DNA of 64,000 nt from Mycteria americana (taxonomy: Eukaryota; Chordata; Aves; Ciconiiformes; Ciconiidae), in assembly GCF_035582795.1 (NCBI RefSeq), contig NC_134370.1, positions 49,153,501-49,217,500 on the forward strand. The letters are read 5' to 3'. Position numbers and translations under genes: made by a program. Under the pieces are notes generated by a model. That model saw nothing but the letters and a program-made list of their open reading frames with translations. It was not told the origin of the DNA and made no database searches. Below, in pieces: positions 56,801 to 64,000 of the stretch (its first letter is position 1; every line of letters starts with the position of its first letter).

Positions 56801-59167
56801 GCTTGGAGGCAATGCAAAACACGGGCTTCGCCCCTAAAAACGAGCCTGCCCCAGCCCCGTGCCCAGCACGCTGCTGATGGCTGGTGTGGCTCTCCCTGAT
56901 GGGGATGGAGGGATGTCCCAGGGCACGCAGCCCGTGGGAATGCCTGGCACCGGCACTGGTGGTCTCAGCAGGGATGCTCCTGAGGGGATGGGGCTCGTGG
57001 GAGGCCCGTGCCCAGATCTGGGGTCACAGCTGGCAGGTCTGCTTCAGCCGGGCACAGAAATAGTTCCCAGCATCAGAAAATGGGTGTAAAACCCCCTTCC
57101 TTTCCCAGCCCCGAGGGTCCGTGCCAGGCGGGTGCCCATTGATCCCTGGAGCTGTGGTGGTGTTACCTGGGGGGGAATCTGTGGGGGTTGGCGGGTGCCA
57201 GTGAAAGCCACGTGCTGTTTTTTGGGGTTTCTCCAGCCCATTCACCACGAAAGAGCTCGGGAGTGCCAGGGCAGCCCCGGGAGCCATTGTGGACACCCGA
57301 GCAGGCAACGGCTCCGCGTGGTGAAATCCCTGCCTGGGATGGAAAGGTCAGGGCTGGAAGGAAGAAGACCACTTTGTTCATTAACAAAGGAGGAAAAAAA
57401 AAATCCACTCAGCTTGCCAGGCATCATCATATTTTGGTGCATGGAAAAAAAAGAAGGAACAAGGCGGGAGGGAAGGAGAGGAGCGTGTCCCTGCAGGCCA
57501 CCCGCTCGCTGGGGACGGAATGGGGACAAGAGGGGACCTTCAGGGATCTTGCAGGTGCCGAGGGCTGGGCCCTGGGATCATCCTCCTCCTTCTCACACCA
57601 ACATGGGCTCAGATGCAGAAGATGGTTGGGTAGCAAAAGACCAGAGGTGGTCAGTAATTCTTTTGCAAGCTGCTTGGACGAAGCAAGATCCTGCCCCACC
57701 ACTGGTCGGAGCCCTGGCACCCAGGGGGAGGGTTGGGAAGAGAAACTGCTTGGTGAGATGTTATATTATTTTGGGGGTGAGTTAGGAAATAAAATTGCTT
57801 TTTAAATGCCCTGCATTTCTGAAGCTGTGCCACTGACCCAGTGCAAATGGTCGGTTAGACCCTGAGCACAGCTCGGAGGGTCAGGCTAAGGCGCAGACCT
57901 GTCCTGAGCAGGATGAGACCTATGTCCAGACCCCGCAGAGCCTGCCGAGGCTCGGACCATCACAGGTACGTGCGTCCCAGAGAAGAGGAGGGAGCAGGAG
58001 GCAGAAGGCACGGGGAGGAGGTGCAGGGTGGGAGCAGGGCTGCAGGATGGCGGTTGGGATGCTGAGGCAGGGGACACTGCCATGCCAAGAACCGTGTGGT
58101 CAAACCTGGCCACTTCTTGGGGAAAACTGGATGTAAGTCACCCGCTCTGCTTCCTGCCCAGCCCAGCCTGTGCCCTGCAATAACCCCTCTGCCTGACTCC
58201 GTCCCTGTGCAGCAGCCAGCATGCCCTGCCCTCCCCGCTGCCTGGGGCCACCGTTGTCCTGCGACACCGTTGCTCCTTCTCCTGGGGAAACCCTCAGCCC
58301 GGACAGACCCTGGTGCCCCATCACCCGAGGGGTGATCCTGGACCCCTCTGGGGCTGTGCTGGCAGGAGAGGCAAGCCCCTCGCCCCATGCACCCAGCCAC
58401 CCTGGGCGCACAGGACAGACGGACGGAGCGGGGCCGGGAGGCGACACACACCCTGGCAAACGCTGCCCAGCTCCGTCCTTCCCACCGGCACTGTCCAAGC
58501 CCGCGCTCCTCTCATGAGAGGGGCTGCTCTCACAGGCAGCTACTGTGGCAAGGCCAAACATGGGCAAGGAGGGCTTCCCCACCAAGGCTGCGGGAGGTGC
58601 CCGTGCTCCGTCCCCATGGCGCAGGGCTTTGGCAGAGCGGGAAGGTGCCTTTCTCCCGCGGGCTGCCAACGGCGCAGACCAAAGCCCTGCAGCTCCTGCA
58701 TGCACGCAGGGAGCGAGCCCCATCCCACCCAGCACCATGTTTGCGTGTGCCTCTGGGGAAAGCATCAGACACAGCCGGGGTGTACAGCACCCTGAGAGCC
58801 ACAGTGGGCGAGCAGCCCCACTCCCTCCCTTGGCTTTCCCCGCAGGGCGACCTGGCCCAAACACCCTGCCTGAGAACAGGCAGCTGCCTCTCCTTGCTCC
58901 TGAGGGCTGGGCAACAGGCCTCCCGCGCTTTGGGGAGGGACAGCCTGCACCCGTGGGTGCCTGCGCCGCTCCCCGCTGGGTCCCCATCCCTCCCAGCCCA
59001 CCCCGTGCACCCAAAGCCGAGCCTTATCCCCCCGGGTTTCTACTGCTCCATCCCTCGGGTGGGCTGGCAGGACGGGGCTTACCTCCGGCTGGGGGTCCCG
59101 TGCAGAGAGGCAGCGGCTGGCAGGCCAGCAGCAGCAGCAGCATGGCAATGCCACCTCGGGCACCCAT
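30964..59167 (-). CDS. CSPG4: Chondroitin sulfate proteoglycan 4 (NG2), whole gene (10 coding exons)
   Basis: Coding parts on minus: 59167-59083, 45104-44941, 43763-40182, 39874-39395, 38935-38759, 35164-34966, 34766-34632, 34467-34313, 33434-33251 and 32876-30964. They total 7074 nt, or 2357 aa (human 2322), with all phases matching. CSPG4 is a single-pass surface proteoglycan of pericytes and glial progenitors that binds collagens, growth factors and integrins. Order: signal peptide (1-24), two laminin-G domains (about 30-190 and 200-380), CSPG repeats (about 430-2200) with recurring FTQ-DL-G-YxHDGSE blocks, transmembrane helix (about 2246-2270), and an 87-residue tail ending QYWV, the PDZ ligand. 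Oddities: the Ser-Gly of the mapped glycosaminoglycan site reads Ser-Ala at 1009, and the tail Thr-Pro ERK site reads Thr-Ser. Confidence 0.97.
32877..33250 (-). other. CSPG4: CSPG4 intron 9 (374 bp) with hairpin
   Basis: Donor GTAAAG at 33250-33245, acceptor CCCCCAG at 32877. It carries the inverted repeat described separately. Confidence 0.9.
33148..33225 (-). repeat. 35-bp near-perfect inverted repeat (hairpin) in CSPG4 intron 9
   Basis: Arm 33148-33182 and arm 33191-33225 are reverse complements at 33 of 35 positions, around an 8-nt loop (33183-33190). One mismatch would be a G-U pair in the CSPG4-sense RNA. That RNA would fold into a stem close in size to a microRNA precursor, starting about 25 nt after the splice donor. 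It could be a microRNA, a splicing structure, a cruciform or a decayed foldback element; no target-site duplication is obvious. Confidence 0.85.
33251..33434 (-). CDS. CSPG4: CSPG4 coding exon 9
   Basis: 61 codons plus one base, VDSGLIFYQHEMPEKPFW... to SFEARCPQRSTQLWRNA, matching human ILYEHEMPPEPFW...SFEAACPQRPSHLWKN. Confidence 0.95.
33435..34312 (-). other. CSPG4: CSPG4 intron 8 (878 bp)
   Basis: Donor GTGAGT, acceptor AATTTTAG. Nothing else recognised. Confidence 0.85.
34313..34467 (-). CDS. CSPG4: CSPG4 coding exon 8
   Basis: It completes Gly1608 and encodes ARQPITSQNLQAVSNS... to EEIRNFTQAQ, matching human VQPLSSQTLRA...LVNFTQAEV. Confidence 0.94.
34632..34766 (-). CDS. CSPG4: CSPG4 coding exon 7
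   Basis: It encodes PLDGGFAFDLWDGENLSPGH... to SLTVCPG, matching human TLDGGFRFRLSDGEHTSPGHFF...TLTVCPG. Acceptor TTTCTGCAG, donor GTGGGT. Confidence 0.95.
34966..35164 (-). CDS. CSPG4: CSPG4 coding exon 6
   Basis: 66 codons plus one base, LREGTTAAISPHVLSAEDED... to FTQAQINNGLILFMHQ, matching human WEGATAPIPAEALRSTDGDSGSEDL...FTQAQLDGGLVLFSH. Confidence 0.95.
35165..38758 (-). other. CSPG4: CSPG4 intron 5 (3.6 kb)
   Basis: Donor GTAAGA at 38758, acceptor ATCTCCCAG at 35165. No exon was recognised; the notable content is a CpG-rich block at about 38285-38600. Confidence 0.8.
38285..38600. promoter_or_regulatory. Intragenic CpG-rich block
   Basis: A stretch of about 300 bp is dense in CpG and in G and C runs, unlike the surrounding intron, and resembles a small CpG island. 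It lies about 160 bp downstream of exon 5 on the CSPG4 strand. It might be an internal promoter or enhancer. No TATA box or recognisable exon goes with it. Confidence 0.4.
38759..38935 (-). CDS. CSPG4: CSPG4 coding exon 5
   Basis: 59 codons, VENQQIQYRQDGPRAQADSF... through ANASEMDRQSQPR to VNAGLQ, phase 0 at both ends. The core DSF-LANASEMDRQS is conserved with human; the linker after it (ILPRSSKGPRLR) is not. Confidence 0.93.
38936..39394 (-). other. CSPG4: CSPG4 intron 4 (459 bp)
   Basis: Donor GTAGAG, acceptor CTGCCCTTCAG. Nothing recognised inside. Confidence 0.85.
39395..39874 (-). CDS. CSPG4: CSPG4 coding exon 4
   Basis: 160 codons, VTHEEIPPQDIVYLVSSLPA... to QSFTWSE, phase 0 at both ends, with LDPIQSFTQEDINNGRVLYL as in human LDPVQSFSQEAVDTGRVLYL. 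Confidence 0.95.
39875..40181 (-). other. CSPG4: CSPG4 intron 3 (307 bp)
   Basis: Donor GTGAGT, acceptor CACTCCCAG. Nothing recognised inside. Confidence 0.85.
40182..43763 (-). CDS. CSPG4: CSPG4 coding exon 3 (large exon)
   Basis: 1194 codons (residues 84-1277), phase 0 at both ends, starting ARLQLGSEEVTLQSPAE and ending HVFQGEAAGIKEEYLL. It holds most of the two laminin-G domains and the first CSPG repeats in a single exon, as in mammals. Blocks such as RYVHDGSEG, YQHDDSETLEDDIPFVA and FVHSGADRGWIQLQVSDG are nearly identical to human. Confidence 0.97.
43764..44940 (-). other. CSPG4: CSPG4 intron 2 (1.18 kb)
   Basis: Donor GTCAGC, acceptor TTCCCTGCAG. Nothing recognised inside. Confidence 0.85.
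44941..45104 (-). CDS. CSPG4: CSPG4 coding exon 2
   Basis: It completes Ala29 and encodes SFFGDGFVEMPLADASRTVR... to PDHLLLQLRAGTLQ. This is the start of the first laminin-G domain, matching human SFFGENHLEVPVA...PADHLLLQLYSGRLQ. Confidence 0.95.
45105..59082 (-). other. CSPG4: CSPG4 intron 1 (14.0 kb)
   Basis: Donor GTAAGC at 59082, acceptor TTCTCCCCAG at 45105. No nested gene was recognised. It holds a pyrimidine tract of about 560 bp (53443-54002), G runs near 46172-46188 and 53009-53020, an octamer ATTTGCAT near 46016, and several AP-1-type TGA[C/G]TCA sites (about 47117, 52285, 54649 and 54684). Confidence 0.8.
53443..54002 (+). repeat. Homopyrimidine pentamer microsatellite, about 560 bp
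   Basis: The plus strand has only C and T for about 560 bp. It is arranged as (TTCTC)n to about 53640, (TCTCC)n about 53641-53765, a short mixed part, then (TTCTC)n again to 54000, with single slips near 53551 and 53911. The long open frames in all phases here are products of the repeat. Confidence 0.97.
59083..59167 (-). CDS. CSPG4: CSPG4 coding exon 1 (signal peptide)
   Basis: It encodes MGARGGIAMLLLLLACQPLP then LCTGPPAG plus the first base of Ala29. The donor GTAAGC matches the phase of exon 2 exactly (G + CC = Ala before SFFG). The start has A at -3 and G at +4. A hydrophobic leucine run and a likely cleavage region near CTG fit a secreted N-terminus. Human exon 1 likewise ends just before SFFG. 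Confidence 0.88.
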
Positions 59168-59259
59168 GGTGTCCCCCGGGGCTGGAGCAGCGGCTCGGGC
59201 TCCGGGCACAGCACAGCCTCCGCCAGTGCCTGCTTGCAGGCAAGGGCTGCTGCTACTAC

Positions 59260-59270
59260 TATATTTAATA
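59260..59270 (-). promoter_or_regulatory. CSPG4: TATA-like element of CSPG4
   Basis: On the CSPG4 strand the sequence TATTAAATATA lies about 95-105 nt above the ATG. It would place transcription start near 59235 and give a 5' UTR of about 65-70 nt. The position is plausible and the match to the consensus moderate. Confidence 0.4.
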
Positions 59271-59289
59271 AAGCGGAGCGAGGGAGGGA

Positions 59290-62200
59290 CCCGTAACTTC
59301 TCCCGCCTGTCAGAAAGGAGGAATTCGCTCAGATTACAAAGTCAATTTTCTCTCTTAAAGGGCTAGAGGCCCCCGCCCGCCCGCCGCCCACCCGCTGCTC
59401 AAGGCGCCCTTGTTCCCGCCAGGGCGAGGCGAGGGAGGAGCGGCCGCCGCCGCCGAGGGGGGAAGGAGCCTGATGTGGGGTGCGATGGGTGGCTCTGGAG
59501 ACACCGCCTGCTCCGGGCCAAGTGGGGCATCCATGGTTCTCCCCGGCACCGGGCATTTTTGGGGGAGCAAAACCAGCTCCTGGTGTCCTTGCAGACCCAG
59601 ATGAGTGGCTCAGTCCCAAAGCCATGTTACCCATCCCCAGCTGTATCCCCCAGTGAGCTGGCCTGCCTGCCACAGTGCCGCCTTCCCCGCCGCTTGCCGA
59701 AGCAGCTATCCAAAGCTCGCACCTTTCTCAGCGGGCCTAAAGGCAATCGGGGTGATCCTCAGCCCTCGGGGTCCATAATGGTCCAACTGTGCTTGCGTGG
59801 GAAATAGCTTTCCAGCTTCTCCCCCCGGTGCAAGGCTGATGCCACATGCGTTAAGGACAAGGTCACAACCTTCGGAGACGCAGCATCCCACCCAGCCTGG
59901 GTCCCCACTCCTTGCCCCGCAGAGCCCTGGCAGGTTTTGGGACTCTCCTTGCGCACAGCATAGCTCATCTCCCATCTCTCCATCCCCCTCCAAACCTGCT
60001 CCCAGCCTCCTGCTTGGATCCTGGGCAGCACACCCCTCCTTCCTCTTGCATGTCTATATTTCAGGTCCTTTTTCCCCTGTGCCGTGTTTCACTGATGGAT
60101 TACATGCGGCTTGTTTCCTGCTGGTTTATTTCTAACCTCTTTAGGGCCCTTGGTGTGACTTTGCTGTCTTTGGCAGCGTTTGCAACACCTTCCAGCTTAC
60201 AGTCATCTGCAAACATAATTAATTTGTTGTTTACTCTTGCTTTCAGATCATTAATAAAGACATTAAATAAACCTGGGATGTGCCGTTTTCTCAGTAACTT
60301 TTTATGAGTAATTGTCAGGGGCTTGGTAAGTTCATTAGCTAATTCTATTTAGTCTGGGGTTACATATTATCCAGACTTGCTGATTTGTACAGATTCAATT
60401 TTGCCAAGTGTTCCCTTTCCTGCTCTTTATCTCAAGGTCTACTGAGGACCCCTGCATTGCTTTGCTTTCTGTCTGTCCTCAGCGGTCCCCCCCTCCTTGC
60501 CTTGTTAAGGGCTGATTGAGGGATAGAGGCGTGCAGGGCTTGGCCGTTCGGGTGGATGTTTGATCTCGACTGTCTCCATCATTAGTCATGGGTAACAGGC
60601 AGGCTGAACACGTCCGCTCCTCTCCTGCTCACAGCACAGGAGGTCCCACTCCCCTCTCTGGAAGGATGCACCAGGACCACCTCCAACGCACCAGGACCAC
60701 CTCCAACCCACCAGCAAGCATCCCTGGGTTTGCTCCTGGGTCCCCATCCCCAGGCTTTCTTTGCTCCCTGCAGCACCAGGGACAAGCCACCATTTGCCAG
60801 GGGAACATCGGCTTCGGGCAAGGGCAGCAAGTACGGCTTGAGCAAGGAGAAGATGGCTCCAAGCACTCTGAGCATCCTCCACCTCAGGGATGCTCGCTGG
60901 CCCACTCCTGCCTCTGCAGGTGGGGTCTTCCCTGCTCCAGCAGCAGGACGCCCGCCTACGGCAGCAGGGATTGCTACTTGCTGGCTGCGCTGGCTTCAGT
61001 GTCACCCGGCACTGAATGGGAGGAGGCTGGTGAGAAAATATCAGAGACAAACCTGGCCCCAGCGAGGACAGAGTAAAACCTTCCCTGCTTTTTTTTATTT
61101 TTTTCCCCTCCAATAAGGAAATCTCAACCCCTGGTTGAAACCTCATGTGTTATCCAGAGAACTGTCCCCACCAAGTCCCCGTGGCAGCCCAGGGCAGCCC
61201 GCTCCCGCTGCAGGCTGCTTCGGCCGCCCCCCTCGCCGGAGCCCCCGAGCACAGCCCCATGCCGTGCATCTGGCCAGCACATTTGCTATCCCTCAGCCAG
61301 GCCCTGGCGGCAGCCGGGGATTTGTTTTTCCCTTTCCGAGCCAACATCTGGCCGAGCGGCAGAGGGGCAGAGCCGGCGTGGAGCAGTGCCTTCGCTTTCC
61401 GGGCACTCAGGCAGGGCTGACAGCCTGGCTCTGCACCGAAACCTGCTCCAGCGCCGGTGCTGCTGGGTTGGGACCCACATGATTCCCCCCCAAAGGCAGC
61501 TCCAGCTGGGGCTTGCCCACTGCTGGCACAGGGAGCCGATGCCTGGGTGCCCCCACCTCCATTTGCAGGCAGCAGGGAGCTGCCCTCGTCCTTTGGTGAG
61601 TGCCCACCGTGGGGAAACCCGGCTGCTGGGGCAGGCAGGGGGCTGTGGGCTCGGGGAGCCTGCCGGGGGGGTGCTTTGAGGAGGGCTGGGGGAAAAATAA
61701 GAAAAGTTAAATTCTTTCCTTCCCCTGCAGCCCGGTGGGCTGGTGTTTGAGGCGGCCACAGTCTCCATCCCTCTGGGCGCAGGGCTGCTTCCCCGCTCCC
61801 CCAGCACTGAGGTGCTGGCCGGCCCACCGGCCTCTGGATGCATTTATTTATCCAAGCCCAGCTTTTATTTAGGATGTGTTTCTAGGATAGCCGGTGTAGC
61901 GGGAGGTGTGGAGGGCTGCCGGGCACCTCTGGGACACCCCATCTCTTGTGGGAGCCCCACTTCATCCACTGTATCCGAGCCCAGCGTGGGCTGGCCAAGC
62001 CGGGAGCCGTTTCAAGCGATTGAGAGCAGCGGAATGCTGGCCTTCACCTGCAGGGAAGGGACACCCCATGCACCCTTTAATAAGCAGAGCTCAGCTTCTG
62101 TCCTTGGTTTTTCCCCCCCGACGCAAGGTCCCACACCCTGGCTGGGCTTCGCACCAGCCCCGGGCTCCCACCCTGCCACCCACGAGGGTGGAGGGAGTCG

Positions 62201-64000
62201 GCCATCCACGGAGCAAGGATGGGGGTTCCTGATGGCGGTGAGGGGCTGCAGCTGGGGAAGTGAGTCCATCTGAGGGAGGAGAGCAGCAAGCGTGCTTGGA
62301 GCGCACCGTGAGCGTCTGGAAGGAATATCCCATCCGGTGCTGGCAGAAGGGAGCACATTCACAAATGCTGCTGGGATTTAGCTTCTCAGCATCTGTCTTC
62401 CCAAGTGCTGGAGGGATTTTAATAGGAAACAAAGCAAAGCCTTTGGACCCAACCTGGCCAAAGCAGTGCCCTGGCTGGAGGTGCTGGGTGGATCTGGCCT
62501 GGGATGGTGGGTCCCCAGCCTTGGCCACGTGCCCATTCCTCCAGGAGTGGGACATCAGCTGGGTGCTGTTTCAGCCAGGCTGGAGCCTCTCCTGCCTCGA
62601 CACGTACGTGCTGTGCAGGCAGCAGTCACCTCGGGGAGGTTTTCTCTCTAATTGCTCAGAGACAAAGCAATGTGAACCTTCTGACTGTTGTTCAAAACAG
62701 CTGGATAGATGTGCAATAACTCTGTGGTTGGGCTCACCTAGGGGAGCAGAGAAGGATGTCACTGGGTTTGTTCGGTACGTCCGGCATGCCCTGTCTCAGG
62801 GTGAGGGAATGAGCTCGAGGATGCTGCAGGGAGCTGAGGATGCTGTGGGGAGTTGGGGCTGCTGCCCACTGCATTAGGCAGGAGAAGCACAGCCCTGTGT
62901 CCTCCCAAGCCTTTCTCTTGTCTCTTTGCAACCACCAACAAAACAGTCTTTGTCTGGCAGAGACTTGTGATGCTGTTAATTTAAGGAGACAAACAGCTCT
63001 TCACAGAGTTTTGGGGCCCTGCGTGCTAATTGCCCTGACAAGCCCCATCTGGGCTCTCACCCACACCCTCCACCTCCCCCCACCGGGCTGCATTTAAGCT
63101 AAGGTGCCTTCAGCCCTTGCTCCCCTTCACTGGGGATGTGCTGTGGCACTGGGCTGATGCTGGCCACTGTTGCTGGCCCTGCTTCCCTCTCTCAGGCAGT
63201 GTCAGATGGGCCCCTGCCTGCTGCCCTTTGTCCTGCCTGCCCTGGCAGAGCAGCTGGCCCCTGGGCAGTGGGGCTGCAACCCAGCTGCCTGCATTGCCCA
63301 GCACGGGAGCTCTGCTCTTCTGCAGTGACTCGCCCTCTGAGGACCGGAACGGGGATCAGGATGTGTCTGCAGCATGGTGAGCAAACATCTCCTCTCTGTT
63401 GACTTGGTGCTACTTTGGGGTGTTCCCACCTGGGCATATCACATGCAGCCTCTGCATGGGAATGGGTTTTTAAGTCCCAAAAAAGCAACCTGCTGGGGTG
63501 ACCCTGGGCAGTGCTGGGGGGCTGCCTCTGTGCTGGGGTCTTGCAGCCACACTGGACGATGGGCTAATCCCTGGGGGCCAGACCCACAGCTCTCCTGCTG
63601 CTTTCCCCAGGCCTTATGCAAGGGGCTTGGTGTGAGATAGGCTTTATTTGTGCCCCCCCTCCCCGGGGAGTTCAGGGCCCTGTGACTGTACTTCCTGGTG
63701 ACTAATGCCCTTTGCTCTTCCTTGAGCACTAACACATCACCCCCCAGCATCAGTTTAAAACAGGAAATCAATAAAGCCCATTTATTTTTAGCCTGGATTT
63801 AGGGTGTTTTGGAAGAACAACTGAGCTGTGATTTGGAGCCAGCAGGCTCACTGGCTTCTCCAGGGCTTGTCAGATAGAGGAAGTGGCTTTTAACACTAGA
63901 TAAATATTGACCGATGTATTTCCAAGGAGCAAGTTCCGTGCTGCGTGAGCAGGGAACCCTCTGTGGGCGTGGGGAGGGTTGGAGCTTCCAGGGGAGCGGT
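59290..64000. other. Region upstream of CSPG4: no gene recognised
   Basis: Apart from the LINE fragment near 60110-60290 and a 20-bp tandem duplication at 60671-60710, nothing is recognised. In human, ODF3L1 and UBE2Q2 lie on this side of CSPG4; no exon of either was identified here. An AT-rich patch near 63760-63920 contains AATAAA and a forkhead-like TAAATATTGAC. Confidence 0.55.
60110..60300 (-). mobile_element. LINE reverse-transcriptase fragment, CR1-like
   Basis: Translating the minus strand gives GLFNVFINDL and then MFADDCKLEGVANAAKD. This is the conserved LINE reverse-transcriptase block ...LFNIFINDL...KFADDTKL...V, including the catalytic FADD motif (60213-60202). The frame stays open for over 50 codons, but the element is truncated on both sides. 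The spacing and the FINDL/FADD pair fit the CR1 clade; the family is an inference. Confidence 0.75.

Noticed and set aside
59290-64000. ODF3L1 or UBE2Q2, expected beyond CSPG4
   Set aside because: No peptide from either was recognised; they may lie past the window or be absent.
1-64000. CRISPR arrays, operons, tRNA or rRNA genes
   Set aside because: No regular repeat-spacer array, no prokaryotic gene packing and no recognisable tRNA or rRNA were seen; the window is spliced vertebrate DNA.

Overview
The window is vertebrate nuclear DNA and most likely avian. It has spliced genes with GT-AG introns, GC-rich CpG-island promoters, short introns, few interspersed repeats and a LINE reverse-transcriptase relic of CR1 type. 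The gene order PTPN9(-) / SNUPN(-) / SNX33(+) / CSPG4(-) is the order and orientation I know from human 15q24. The species cannot be named from the sequence alone.

Layout. Bases 1-2817 are the start of PTPN9 intron 1. PTPN9 coding exon 1 (2818-2850, minus) sits in a strong CpG island (about 1990-3480). After a gene-free gap, SNUPN lies on minus (6577-15657, eight coding exons, 365 aa). It is head to head with SNX33 on plus (17403-21175, two coding exons, 564 aa) across a GC-rich interval that carries a G-rich minisatellite. IMP3, which I remember as lying between SNUPN and SNX33 in human, is not there. A gap of about 8.3 kb (21.85-30.18 kb) holds a C-rich minisatellite and a weak candidate small transcription unit. 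CSPG4 then fills 30964-59167 on minus. All ten coding exons could be placed with matching splice phases (85+164+3582+480+177+199+135+155+184+1913 nt), giving a 2357-aa protein with signal peptide, two laminin-G domains, CSPG repeats, one transmembrane segment and a C-terminal QYWV PDZ ligand. Bases 59290-64000 lie upstream of CSPG4 and hold only a decayed LINE fragment and unrecognised DNA.

The genes are not one pathway. PTPN9 is a vesicle-associated tyrosine phosphatase, SNUPN imports capped snRNPs, SNX33 is an endocytic SH3-PX-BAR protein, and CSPG4 (NG2) is a cell-surface proteoglycan.

Most interesting observations: (1) a 35-bp near-perfect inverted repeat with an 8-nt loop in CSPG4 intron 9, which would form a pre-miRNA-like hairpin in the sense transcript; (2) loss in this CSPG4 of the Ser-Gly at the mapped chondroitin-sulphate site and of the Thr-Pro ERK site in the tail, while the PDZ ligand is kept; (3) an unbroken homopyrimidine tract of about 560 bp in CSPG4 intron 1; (4) the missing IMP3; (5) in-frame tandem splice donors in SNUPN.
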